Below are positions 8,966-18,357 of a DNA stretch of 22,640 nt, piece after piece. Source of the stretch: Lingula anatina (lineage: Eukaryota; Brachiopoda; Lingulata; Lingulida; Lingulidae); contig NW_019775439.1 of NCBI RefSeq assembly GCF_001039355.2, forward strand, positions 376,543 through 399,182, given 5' to 3'. The translations under genes were made by a program, and so were the position numbers. Within the stretch, counting starts at the first letter, position 1. The number at the start of each line of letters is the position of its first letter. Below the pieces are notes generated by a model. It saw nothing but the letters and a program-made list of their open reading frames with translations. It did not search any database and was not told the DNA's origin.

Positions 8966-10224
8966 ATGTTTTTTTCAGGTTTGCTCTGGTTCTTGCTGTT
9001 GGTGGCTGTGAATGATGTAATGGGAAAGTCATGTGGTGGAGCCCAGAATGTTCCGAAGGTAAGGTGTTCTTTTAATATGTGTATCATTTCGAAATGATGA
9101 AGGGATGAGCTTACATGCCCATTCTATCCATAGTTCATAAATGCGTGAAGGAAAAAAACGTCACAAACAAAATGTATAGGTAGGTTGATATAATTAAGGA
9201 CAATTAAGGCTTCTGTTTTTGCCAAACAGAACCAAGAATATTTACGAAATTTGTACTATATAACTAACTTGCCGTGAGATTATGTAAGTCTGCGGTTGGC
9301 TGCTAAGAGTCCTGAATATGACTTGACCAAATATTTTGATAATTAGCAATGAATAAAATATTTTTGATTGGTTGCAGAAACGCGCATATCTCCGTGTATC
9401 CTGGGGAATAACCTGATCTTGGTGTTGTTGGCCATATTTTGTGTCATTATATTTCACGCATCAATTTAACTCCAGTTTCCAGTGGTCACGTTCAAATAGG
9501 GGCAACAGCGGGTGGAATCAATGTCTTTTTACACAACAATATGTGTTAAATTCACGCTTAGGATAAACTGTGTATTGCTTTCCACAAGTAGTTGTTTTAA
9601 AATGAATAATATTATATAATATTAATACAAACGTATTTATGGCACAATTTATAAACTCAAGGAAGATCTGGAGGAAGGGGATAACGGCGTGATAAATGGA
9701 TCCGCTTTTTTAACCTGTTGGACGCTGACAATGACGGCTTTGTGGACAAACATGAATATATCAACAAGGCTGTTGAAAGAGCCATGGGCTATTTTGCGCC
9801 GGAAAAGATCGACGCTTTGAACGAGACTGTCTCCAATGCGTGGTCTTCACTTTGGTCCATCCCAGAAAACGACTTTCAACAATGCTTTGACGTGTTGGAT
9901 TTCATTTCGACTCATGTGGCAATATTTAATACCACCATGTTTCAGCCGTCGGTCAAATTTTGGGCAAAGGGTGTATTTAGCGCAGCTGATGAAGACGATG
10001 ATGAAGAGCTGGACATCTTGGAGCACAAGGACTTCCTTCGAGTATTCAATGTTGACAAGGGCTTCTATAAGTCATTTAGTTACGTCGACGAAAATCAAAG
10101 TAGAAGCATCAACGATACAGAGTTTATCACAGCCGCTATTGATTATTTTTGCAACCGTTATAACGATTCTTTGTTTTTTGTGAATAACATTACCAAACTC
10201 AATCCTATCGATCTGGTATTCTAA
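8966..10224 (+). pseudogene. SCP-like EF-hand gene, frameshifted (locus B): exons 8966..9058 and 9662..10224
   Basis: Exon 1 encodes an intact 31-residue signal segment (MFFSGLLWFLLLVAVNDVMG, then KSCGGAQNVPK) and ends at GTAAGG. The body exon has three lesions relative to E: the acceptor is TCAAG instead of TACAG; one A is missing near 9683 (GATAACGGCG against GATAAACGACG), so splicing from exon 1 runs out of frame and stops; and one G is missing near 10181, which removes the normal stop and adds about 14 residues before TAA. Between the lesions the frame is open, with loop 1 DADNDGFVDKHE, loop 3 DEDDDEELDILE and a poor loop 4 (DENQSRSINDTE, lacking the glycine and with Asn at position 9). 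No nearby AG restores the frame. Two indels argue for a pseudogene, though draft-sequence error is possible. It is closest to E. Confidence 0.82.
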
Positions 10225-10300
10225 AATTACCAATATTATCTTTGAAATATTCAGTGCCAATATAAGTACGAGGTTTGGATAACGAAACATACCGATATGA

Positions 10301-10306
10301 AATAAA
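10301..10306 (+). terminator. Poly(A) signal of locus B
   Basis: AATAAA in the context GAAATAAATATACAGA, matching the position and context of the signals in A, D and E. Confidence 0.6.
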
Positions 10307-10389
10307 TATACAGATGCCTTAATTCTGTTTTGCTATAACTATGCCAACTTTTGTCGTTTAAAACCCGTTTACAACCCTGAGGGAATCAA

Positions 10390-11000
10390 AAGCGTATATG
10401 GTTTCGGTACAAGAGTGAAAGACATACCGCAAGCAAAAGTACACTGTACTTTTGCAAAGCATACAGAATACAGCTATCAGTTCCTTCCACACGTGACATT
10501 TTCAACAGACATCTCACTCCATTAAAAAGAGGTTTCATCGTGACACTACACTTGCTCACAGTTTTCGTCTGGTGAGTGTATTTGTTGCTGAAACGCAATG
10601 TTCCGAAGATGAAGCAACCATCTTCAAGCCCTAGTATTATACTTATTAACCCTACTGGCCACATAGTGAAACGTAGAACCAACCCAGTAATAATCTGGAC
10701 CAACTCCACCTAGCTCTTTAGTCATGCAGTAAGCACGTTCAGCATAGTTTTTCAACAAAACGGTTGTGATATATCAATCGTAATTCCTGAATTTATCAAA
10801 ATGACTATACACAGTCACATCAGTACGGTTGCGACGCTGCTATGTAACGTCTAACTTCGAAAAGTAAAGATATTCGAACAGATCTTTGTCTCATTAAAAA
10901 AACAAAAAACAAAAAACATCACGTCTTAACCAAATGATTACCAAATATTTCACGCATTTACACGTACATTGTGGATGGCAGTTGGCTCGATTGGGACCCT
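10390..11000 (+). repeat. Family 3' flank of locus B
   Basis: The stretch aligns in pieces with the 3' flanks of A and D (for example 10701-10900 with 16440-16650, and 10921-10980 with about 16655-16712) and, inverted, with E (17855-18130). Middle parts present in D are missing here. No gene is supported. Confidence 0.7.
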
Positions 11001-11263
11001 TTGACAGGTTGTGTCTTTAGTTGGGGAACCGGTGAAGTCGCCGACTACCCGACCATAGGGCAGGTACTACTAGTTTACATGTAAACAGTAGCAGGAGGAG
11101 TCTGACCTGACTTAAAGAAATCATGACATATGTCTTATTCCAAGACCAATGACAAACGTCTTTCCGACAACGTGTCAAAGGAACAATCGATCTTCGCAAA
11201 GAGACTTTGGAAAAAGAACACGATTGTACCTGAATGAACCCAAACACAATTAACAGTTCATCA
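11001..11263. other. Region where the body exon of locus G would be expected; none found
   Basis: Reading the minus strand away from the locus G signal exon, I find no EF-hand sequence. The open minus-strand frame through here (11017-11295) shows no recognisable domain. Confidence 0.5.
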
Positions 11264-11338
11264 CTAAAGCATTTCTCCTGGCACGCCATGAACAACCACC
11301 AACAACCACCAAACCAGACATGGAAGTAGAAATATCAT
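11264..11338 (-). pseudogene. Relic of an F-type signal-peptide exon (locus G)
   Basis: On the minus strand, ATG ATA TTT CTA CTT CCA matches the start of F (ATG ATG TTT CTA CTT CCA). The reading goes on as MIFLLPCLVWWLLVVV, close to the F signal peptide MFLLPRLVWLLLLVVV. It then diverges and stops at TAG (11264-11266) with no donor at the expected site. No EF-hand body exon follows. About 800 bases upstream, on the minus strand, match the F promoter. G is therefore the F-partner of an inverted copy of the E/F pair, reduced to promoter plus a broken exon 1. Confidence 0.78.
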
Positions 11339-12150
11339 TCTTCTAAGCCAATCAAATCAACTGTCGATAGATTTGCGCTCTGTGCATTTGTGGCACATAT
11401 GTATGTTTCTATTTAGTAAATAGTTTCAATATGGAGTCGTTTTCGCCGGAACTAGAGGCATATTAACTCCAGTTGCCATTAAACACGCAGTTGAAAGTAA
11501 CAGCTCAAGGTGCTTAGCTCCCCTCTTTTCAGGTCACGACTCATTTCTCTATTCCCTACTGTCTGACTCAGACAACTTGTTTTTGAATTATAAATCATTT
11601 GAAAAACATTTGTGGTATTTTTACTGTCATTTTTTCTGTCATACGGCTATAGAAGTTCTGAGAAATGGTTCTTCTCAACACTATATAACAACCTATCTAC
11701 GGGTATTACATAATGTTGGTGCTGATGTCTATTTGTTGTTTAAAGAAAATGAATAATAGATACAGTTGTTGTTGATTCCCAAAACATTGTGTTAACAAAG
11801 GAACTCTCTGTACTTGTCTATAAACCAGGTAGTGTTTTTACCAATTGACTCATTTAGTCACCTTGAATTTATCTGTTCAATAAAATCAACTACCGTGTAT
11901 ATCAATATGAAAATTCACCCCCCCTTCTTGTTATCAGCAAATGATATAAGTACCGGGGTATATCACAATATTACAGACGGAATGGCCTTGTGATCAGAAT
12001 GTCCACTTCCAGAGTGGGTGGACGTGGGCTCGGCTCCGTCTGGGGCAGCCAGTCCTTCATAAATGGTACCCTCTACCCCCACAACCACCCCACCCCACCC
12101 CATCCCTTTGGCAGCAACATGCATGGGTTGGAGCAGGGAAAAGTTCCTGT
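11336..12150 (-). repeat. Inverted duplicate of the F promoter and exon-1 region
   Basis: The reverse complement aligns with 20412-21081. Shared blocks include TAGGTTGT near 11691, the ATAATGTTGGTG block near 11710, GGACATTCTGATCACAAGGC, GGTACCATTTATGAAGGACT and CCCATGCATGTTGCTG. The two copies lie about 9 kb apart in opposite orientation. Confidence 0.85.
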
Positions 12151-12330
12151 TGTGTCAATAAAATGTATTAATCGTTTGCTAGGTTTCAGCACTTTATGCG
12201 CCAGCTGGGCTGTATCCTCCCCAGGAGGGTGAGAATACAGACACCCAGCCTGTATCGGGGCCGAACGCCTAATGCCAACTGCACTGAGACGAATGTGGAA
12301 TACACAGTGTACAAAGTAATAAACTTTACT
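11981..12330 (+). mobile_element. Candidate tRNA-derived SINE
   Basis: The head GGCCTTGTGATCAGAATG, then GTCCACTTCCAGAGTGGGTGG and GTGGGCTCGGCTCC, resembles a decayed tRNA with an anticodon-like arm (CCAC, seven-base loop, GTGG) and a B-box-like GGCTCGGCTCC (consensus GGTTCGANTCC). Next come CATAAATGGTACC and a body with CGCCAGCTGGGCTGTATCCT and CTGTATCGGGGCCGAACGCC. Only the head region is shared, inverted, with the F promoter (20440-20590), so the head predates the inverted duplication. The family name is unknown to me. Confidence 0.45.
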
Positions 12331-12694
12331 TCCTATTTTTCATAATCATAATCAGAGTTTTCCAGTAATTCTTAAAATTTCTCCCCTGCCATACGTTTCT
12401 TCCTACAGAGCTCCGTCATTTGGAATACACCCGTTGACAGCAATTTTAACAGGGTGCGATAAAATCTCAATTTCTGGCGATTAACAACCTCTAATTAGGA
12501 ACAATTATGACTGAACTGACAGATAACCAGGTGCTTTTAAAGCGATTTTTTATATATCAGGTGACAATAGGGGGTCATAACATGCAAGAAAAGTTATAAC
12601 CGCATATGTGCCGTAACCGGCCCTAGGGACATATAAGAAAGAACAGCACATGTGCGGTTACCGGCCTTATGAGGTTAAAGTATGGCCATACAAC
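12331..12694. other. Intergenic DNA with a 14-bp-arm hairpin
   Basis: The arms AACCGCATATGTGC (12598-12611) and GCACATGTGCGGTT (12646-12659) are inverted repeats with one mismatch. Each is followed by a GTAACCGGCC or GTTACCGGCC block. No gene is seen. This stretch has no counterpart between E and F. Confidence 0.6.
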
Positions 12695-13087
12695 TAAAAC
12701 GCGCCAATGTATATTAAATTGTGATTGTATTTTGTCTTAATAATCATTTATTCTAGCTGACGAAGTGGGTCGATTGGTAAATTGAGTATCTGTTCTATAG
12801 CTCAGTAGAGAATTGAATTTACTTTAGGCGTAAACTGTTTTGGAAATCAACATTACCTGTATCTATTAAGCATCCTGTGCATTTGCACAAACGAAGGCCA
12901 GCATCAACACGTTATACAGGTTGTTAAATATTGTGTTGAATGGAATCATTTATCATACTTCATTGTTATCAGTCTATGGTAGGCCGGTGTGTACGTGGTA
13001 GCCAGACCATTCACTGTGTTTTAAAGCCGATTGAATTATTTCTATTTCTTCATCATTACGGCAATGAAAACACCACGAAAAATGTTA
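12695..13087 (+). promoter_or_regulatory. Conserved distal promoter region of locus D
   Basis: The region aligns with 8400-8780 (B) and, inverted, with about 19905-20230 (E). It includes the shared 20-mer at 12919-12938. The alignment with E is interrupted exactly at 13088 by the foldback element. Confidence 0.6.
12919..12938 (+). promoter_or_regulatory. 20-bp motif shared by four promoters (locus D copy)
   Basis: Identical to the copies in B, E and F. It lies 921 bases before the ATG, or about 484 without the foldback insertion, close to the 472 bases seen in E. Confidence 0.55.
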
Positions 13088-13521
13088 GCCTGGGTTCCCA
13101 TACCTAGGGTGTATTCCCAGAGATTTAGATCGATCCAGGGATTAAGATTTAGATCCAACTAACCCCCCTCGGGTTAATTACCCCCTTACAGCTTTCAGTA
13201 GGCGGGACAGACGCTTAAGCCGGCTAAGCTGACAGTAGTCTAGTGAGAATCCCCACAGGGATAGATCGGTCTAAAATCTATGGAAATGGGGTCCTAGATC
13301 GACCCATCTGGATCGGTCTAACTCCCTGGGAAGTCTCACTAAATTGCTGTCAATAAACCGGTTTAAATGTCTGTCACGCCTACCGAATCAGCTACAGATA
13401 ATTACCCCTTAACAGCTTTACTTACTAGGCGTAACAGACATTTCAGCCGGATGAGTTGATAGCAATTTAGTGAGACTCCCCAGGTTAATAGATCGATCCA
13501 AATATCTGTGGGAATTGTCTC
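13088..13521. mobile_element. Foldback/MITE-like element inserted in the promoter of D
   Basis: E has an uninterrupted ATGTTAAACC at this point. D has ATGTTA, then 434 bp, then TTAAACG, implying a TTA target duplication (13085-13087 and 13522-13524). The insert is built of inverted modules. TAATTACCCC...AGGCGG...GAATCCCC (13176-13254) and its diverged direct copy (13399-13481) flank an inverted copy (13327-13384). The outer ends are also inverted: ATTCCCAGAGATTTAGATCG near 13112 against AATTCCCACAGATATTTGGATCG read from the right end. There is no coding capacity. Superfamily is undetermined. Confidence 0.78.
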
Positions 13522-13688
13522 TTAAACGAAGTACTTCAAGAATACAATACAGCAGGTAGGTATATTCATTTTTAGATAGCATGTTGTGCGAATATGAAAC
13601 ACAAAAATAAGTCTTCACCCGTAAGGAAGAGAGCTCAATAATATTGAGGGCACGAATATCTGTTCTTGTATCTTTTCTTGGACAGCCC

Positions 13689-13759
13689 CCATTTACTACG
13701 TGTTCACAGTTGATTCGATAAGATACACCTCGGACTAAGCCGGGAACGGCATATTTAAA
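13689..13759 (+). promoter_or_regulatory. Proximal promoter of locus D (ACGTG box and TATA box)
   Basis: CCATTTACTACGTGTT (13689-13704) begins 151 bases before the ATG. TATTTAAA (13752-13759) ends 81 bases before it. The downstream segment ACGTAACACTTTTGCA is shared with B and marks the likely transcription start. Spacing equals that in E. Confidence 0.7.
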
Positions 13760-13839
13760 TAAACTGCTGTTCCGTTACGTAACACTTTTGCACGGAACAC
13801 AGACCCATTGACGATTAACTAGTTCACTATACAGGAAAC

Positions 13840-15096
13840 ATGCTTCTTTCAGGTTTGCTCTGGTTCTTGTTGTTGGTGGCTGTGAACGGTGTAATGGGAA
13901 ACATATGTAGTGGACCCCAGAATGGTCAGAAGGTAAGTGTTTTTGTAGTTGATGTAGCATTTTAAAATGATGCAGGGATGCACTTAAATATCCATTCTAG
14001 TTTACATCGCATAGAACATGAATGCATTAATGAAAAAAAATACAAAGAAAATGTATAGGTTGGTTGATATATGGACAATTACGGCTGCTTCTTTGCCAAA
14101 CCAAACGTAGAATAATTCCAAATTTACCATATATAACTAACTGGCCATGAGATAAAGTGTAAATCTGCAGTTGCCTGTCAAGAGCACTGAAATATGACTT
14201 GGCAAAATAGTTTGATAATAAGCAACGAATGAAATATTTTATATTTGTTGTAGAAACGCTATTATGGACATATCTCTTGTGCATCCTGGAGAATTACCTC
14301 ATCTTGCTTTTGTTGACCATGTTTGTGACAAATCTCACGCATCAATCGAATTGCAATCTCTAGAGATCCCTTTCAAATGAGTACTAATATAACGTTAGGA
14401 GAATTAGTGTCTTAATTCGTATTCATCACAACAATATGTGGTAAATATACGCGAAGGTTATGCTAAATGTGTATCTTCCACAAATAGTATTTTTTCTATA
14501 AATAATCTAAAATTTCATTAAGACAAACATCGTTTAATTATTATTATTATACATTTCAATAACTACAGGAAGGTCTGGACAAAGGGGATAAACGGCGTTT
14601 TAAATTGCCCCGCTTCTTTAACCTTTTGGACGCTGACAGTGACGGTTTTGTGGACAAAGATGACTATGTCAACAGGACTGTTGAAAGAGCAAGAGTATAT
14701 TTTGGGGCGGAAAAGGTCAACGCTTTCAATGAGACTGTCTCCAAAGCGTGGTCGTCCTTTTGGCACATCCCCGAAGACAACTTTCTGGCAAGATTGGACG
14801 TGACGGATTTCATTTTGAGCGAAGTGGCACTATATAATACCGACAGATATCAGCCGTTGGTCAAACTTTGGGCAAAGGGTGTATTTCAAGCAGCAGATGA
14901 AAACGATGATAAAGAGTTGAACGTCTTCGAGCACAAAGCCTTCCTTCAAGTATTCAATGTTCACCAAGGTTTCGATGATTCATTCAGTTATGTCGACGAA
15001 AATCAAAGTGGTAGCATCGACAAAAAAGAGTTTGTCAAAGCCGGTGTTGATTATTTCTGCAACGGTTATGAAGATTCTTTGTTTTTTGGTGAATAA
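13840..15096 (+). CDS. Secreted SCP-like EF-hand protein (locus D): join(13840..13932, 14569..15096)
   Basis: The gene encodes a predicted 206-residue secreted calcium-binding protein. Exon 1 gives MLLSGLLWFLLLVAVNGVMG, a signal peptide probably cut near residue 20, then NICSGPQNGQK. The donor is AAG|GTAAGT, intron phase 0, 636 bp, acceptor ACTACAG. Exon 2 holds the whole SCP-type body. EF loop 1 (about 52-63) is DADSDGFVDKDD. Site 2 is degenerate. Loop 3 (about 141-152) is DENDDKELNVFE with Lys replacing the usual Gly. Loop 4 (about 174-185) is a canonical DENQSGSIDKKE. The end KAGVDYF...DSLFFGE matches the A-G-x-D-F-F...F-x-G ending known from annelid and arthropod SCPs. An N-E-T sequon (Asn85) suits a secreted protein. 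The only two cysteines (23 and 195) could pair. SCPs are normally cytosolic, so the signal peptide is unusual. Function beyond Ca2+/Mg2+ binding is unknown. Confidence 0.9.
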
Positions 15097-16599
15097 CATA
15101 AAGAAACGCAATCCTATTTATATGGTATTATGAAATGAACAGTTATTATCTTTGAAATATTCAGTCAATATTAGGAGATTTGTATAACACAACCTCCTAT
15201 TTAGAATAAATATTCAGAAGCCAATATTTTGTCATGTATTTATTTCGTTTCTTTTTCTTTGTAAAAAGTGGGGGTTCAAAAGAACACACAAGGTGTGGTT
15301 AAGATACATGGTACACACCATAAGCAAGAGTAAACCTCTGTACTTTCGCAATGCACATAAAATAAAACCATCAATTCCTTAAACACGTGACATTTTCAAC
15401 AGACTTCTCACTCTATTTGCAGCAGGTGAGTTCAGGGACACTACTGGTTTCATCGTGACAATGCACTTGTTCGCAGTTCTCGTCTGTTGAGTGCAGTTGT
15501 TGCAGAAGCGCAATGTTCCGAAGATGGGGCAACCATCTTTTAGCCATAGTATTAACCCTACTGAGCACACGCGACATGGGTTGGACTGTAGAGAAGATCA
15601 TACCCACTAATAATACCTTGTAAGAAAAAGAAGAAGAATTTCTTAAAACCGCGCTACACTTGCGTCTCATCGCTGTTTGCACTTACATATAAAAGCTAGA
15701 ACTACACAGATTAATTAAAAACTACTATGAAATTATTTAAAACTGAAAGATAAATGTTAACCAAAATATTCATGAAAAGGTTTTTAAATTCTTTTTAAAT
15801 CAGTAATAAGAGTCGTTCAAAGAAACATTTGTTACGTTAATAAATTGGACCATAAAATTGGTGCAACAATCTCGAAACTCCTGTGACCATATGTTTTTGG
15901 AGTCTTTTTTGGTAATTAGCTTGAGTTAAAATTGGCCACTGGAACGAAGAGTTCTAAGAGGAGTTAAAAGTTATATTATATTGTTCATATAAAATGGACA
16001 GTCTCCCTTTCAAATGCATGAGCAAATATTATAAACTATTCTTTGAGAGCCTGGTAACCAATGAAGACCGCGGAAAACTGGCGAGATGTGGTCTGTGTTT
16101 TTCGAAGGAGACGAGCTGTCGAATTTTGAATAGACTGCAGTTTTTTCCATTTGATAGTTACAGGTAAGTATTCCAAACAAAAGACTGTTGCAATAAACGA
16201 GTCTAGAAATCACAAATGCATGGATGATTAGGTCTGCTTGCTTGCTGTCAATAAGGTGAAGAATCTTAGATATTCGTTATAGACTAAATTATGATGATTA
16301 ACACCCTTTGTAGTCATGTCAAATTAATTGTTGTTGAGAATTACATCCAGGTTTCTAACTTCTGTGCTTGTTGTGATAACAGAATTTCTAACTCTGATAT
16401 TGTATAACATGGTGCTGTCTCTGGAAAACTTGAGTTGAAATGGACCAACTCCGCTTATCTCTTTGGTCAGTAAGAATCTTGAGCACAATGTTCCGACAAA
16501 TACCACTGTGATATATCAATCGTAACTCCTGAATTTATCAAAATGACTATACACAGTCACCTATCCGATTTACTACGGTTGTGTCGTTCTTATGTAACT
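14151..16599 (+). repeat. Segmental duplication, right copy (locus D unit)
   Basis: This is the counterpart of 1334-3789. The parent is presumably this copy, because it is continuous with exon 1 and promoter. Positions 15211-16599 are the family 3' flank, without a supported gene. Confidence 0.93.
15205..15210 (+). terminator. Poly(A) signal of locus D
   Basis: AATAAA lies 109 bases after the stop codon, in the same context as in locus A. Confidence 0.7.
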
Positions 16600-17050
16600 T
16601 ATAACTTTGTAAACTAAAGAAATTCGAACAGATCTTTGACTCATTTTTAATACACACGTCTTTCAATAAAATTGATTACCAAATTTTTCATGCAATTACA
16701 CGTACAGTGGATGCACTATTCCGATATCCTCCATGCCTTCAATATGCCTAGTCCAACACTACGTCCACCTGTATTAGTAAATGGGTGATGACCGTGATGT
16801 GACGGTGAATAGTCAGCTTGACAAAGTGCCCAACTTTCAAAAAGAATTTTCAGAGAAATCAACGGATCTAACGTAGTATCGGAAAAATAATTCAGGGGGA
16901 GATGCGCGAAATAAACATTATAAAGAACTGAAGAAAAAAACGAAGAATACAAAGTAAGAAAACACTTTAAGCATGAAGTTATGGAGGCCAAAAGAGGCCA
17001 AAAGCTATTAAGTGTTACAAGGGGTTTGCTACATGTACTTACGACGAATT
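16600..17050. other. End of D 3' flank and unassigned DNA
   Basis: Similarity to the 3' flank of B continues to about 16712, then ends. The rest has no recognised feature except a short direct repeat (GGAGGCCAAAAGAGGCCAAAAG-like) near 16982-17003. Confidence 0.45.
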
Positions 17051-17067
17051 CAATAATAATAATAATG

Positions 17068-17119
<52 letters not shown>

Positions 17120-17143
17120 TAATAATAATAATAAAATAAATAA
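17051..17143. repeat. (AAT)n microsatellite
   Basis: About 30 AAT units with a few GAT interruptions. It yields an open polyisoleucine frame on the minus strand, which is not a gene. Confidence 0.95.
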
Positions 17144-17854
17144 AACTTTCATTTATTGAGTTATATATTTCTGAACTCAATGACAAGTGAATTAGACAAG
17201 TTATGGGTCATATACTGTTATTTAGATAATGTACGAAAGCATACATGTACATGTATGGAAAAAAAACGAAATGGATGATAAAAATAATCTAGCCATGTTT
17301 TTATTAAGTAATGCAAATATGTTAATTATTAAAGGTGTAATTTTTAACTGTCTTATGTATGCTGAAAAGTATTAAATATATGGAAAACAGTTAATTTGAA
17401 TGGTTTTTGTCAAAGACTGAGAAATATAAAAATACGCTATGTCAAATATATGTCTTCTTTCTATAATTCTGTTTTGGTCTGACGGTTTTTGTTTCAGTTT
17501 GACCAAACTTTCACACTTGTCAGTCCGAAAGTGTGACACTTTTTGCACCTGTCGTTACGCCTCTATATATATATCGGTGTAATACCCGGTAAACATTGAA
17601 ATTACTGTCTAGGAGGGAGTCGAAAATACCTGTCTCACCCATTTAACGCACAATTCACTTTGTCAGCCACCTTTTTAGTTTGATACCGTGCATGCTTCAA
17701 ACGGTCTTTTTATATACGCACCCGGTTCATCATATTCACATAGCAGTGCCTGGCTGGAAACAGCACAGGACTATAATGACCCCTGTGGCGCCCGGTTCCT
17801 GCCATGCACACTTTTTATCTCCGCAAAAGACGAAAAGGGTGAATTAATACCACA
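17144..17854. other. Unassigned AT-rich DNA between D and E units
   Basis: No gene is recognised. Small hairpins occur: TCACACTT (17511-17518) with AAGTGTGA (17529-17536), and a TA run near 17562-17573. An open plus-strand frame at 17688-17885 has no family I know. Confidence 0.4.
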
Positions 17855-18357
17855 TGTGCTCGGTAGGCTTAATACCAGAGCTTGAAGATGGTTGCTTCAT
17901 CTTCGGAACATTGCGTTTCTGCAACAAGTACACTCACCAGACGAAAACTGTGAGCAAGTGCACTGTCACGCTGAAACCTGTCAATGTAGTATCCCGGTGG
18001 TCACCTCTTGCTAATTGAGAGAGATGTCTGTTGAAAATGTCACGTGTGGAAGGAATTGATAGTTCTATTCTATATGCTTTGCAAGAGTATAGTGTACTTT
18101 CGCTTGCGGTGTGTTTTTCACCCTTGTACCAAAAGCATATACGTCACTCACCAAAGGGTTATAAACGACAAATGTTTACAAAGTAATAATAAACCAAAAA
18201 TACAAAGAAAAAAAAGAAAGAAAGAAAGAAAAAAATTAAGGCTTCTGTATATTTATTTCATAATAACATATCTCGTTGTCCAAATCTTGTAATATTGACA
18301 TTGAATATTTCAAAGATAATTCACAATACCAAATGAATAGGACTGTGTTTGTTAATA
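17855..18357 (-). repeat. Family 3' flank of locus E (minus strand)
   Basis: The reverse complement aligns with the 3' flanks of B and D (GAAGATGGTTGC, GGAACATTGCG, GTTGAAAATGTCACGTG). It includes an (AAAG)n tract at 18204-18235 and the poly(A) signal of E. Confidence 0.75.
18252..18257 (-). terminator. Poly(A) signal of locus E
   Basis: TTTATT on the plus strand is AATAAA on the minus strand, about 100 bases after the E stop codon, in the GAAATAAATATACAGA context also seen in B. Confidence 0.65.

Noticed and set aside
9836-10183. 115-codon frame inside the locus B body exon in another phase (and 18534-18908 in E)
   Set aside because: They overlap the EF-hand reading frame out of phase and have no homology signal. 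In B this phase partly reflects the frameshift.
12598-12659. Hairpin considered as a regulatory RNA or attachment site
   Set aside because: The arms are clear, but there is no paralogous copy, no RNA family resemblance and no associated recombinase. It was kept only as a structural note.
14563-14766. Antisense frames over the EF-hand exons (also 1703-1951, 18686-18898, 22121-22363)
   Set aside because: They are shadows of the real body exons on the opposite strand.
16716-17186. 156-codon minus-strand frame with a polyisoleucine run
   Set aside because: The length comes from the (AAT)n microsatellite; no family is recognised on either side of it.
17688-17885. 65-codon plus-strand frame before the E 3' flank
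   Set aside because: No start context, splice signals or recognisable motif. It runs into the family 3' flank, which is non-coding.
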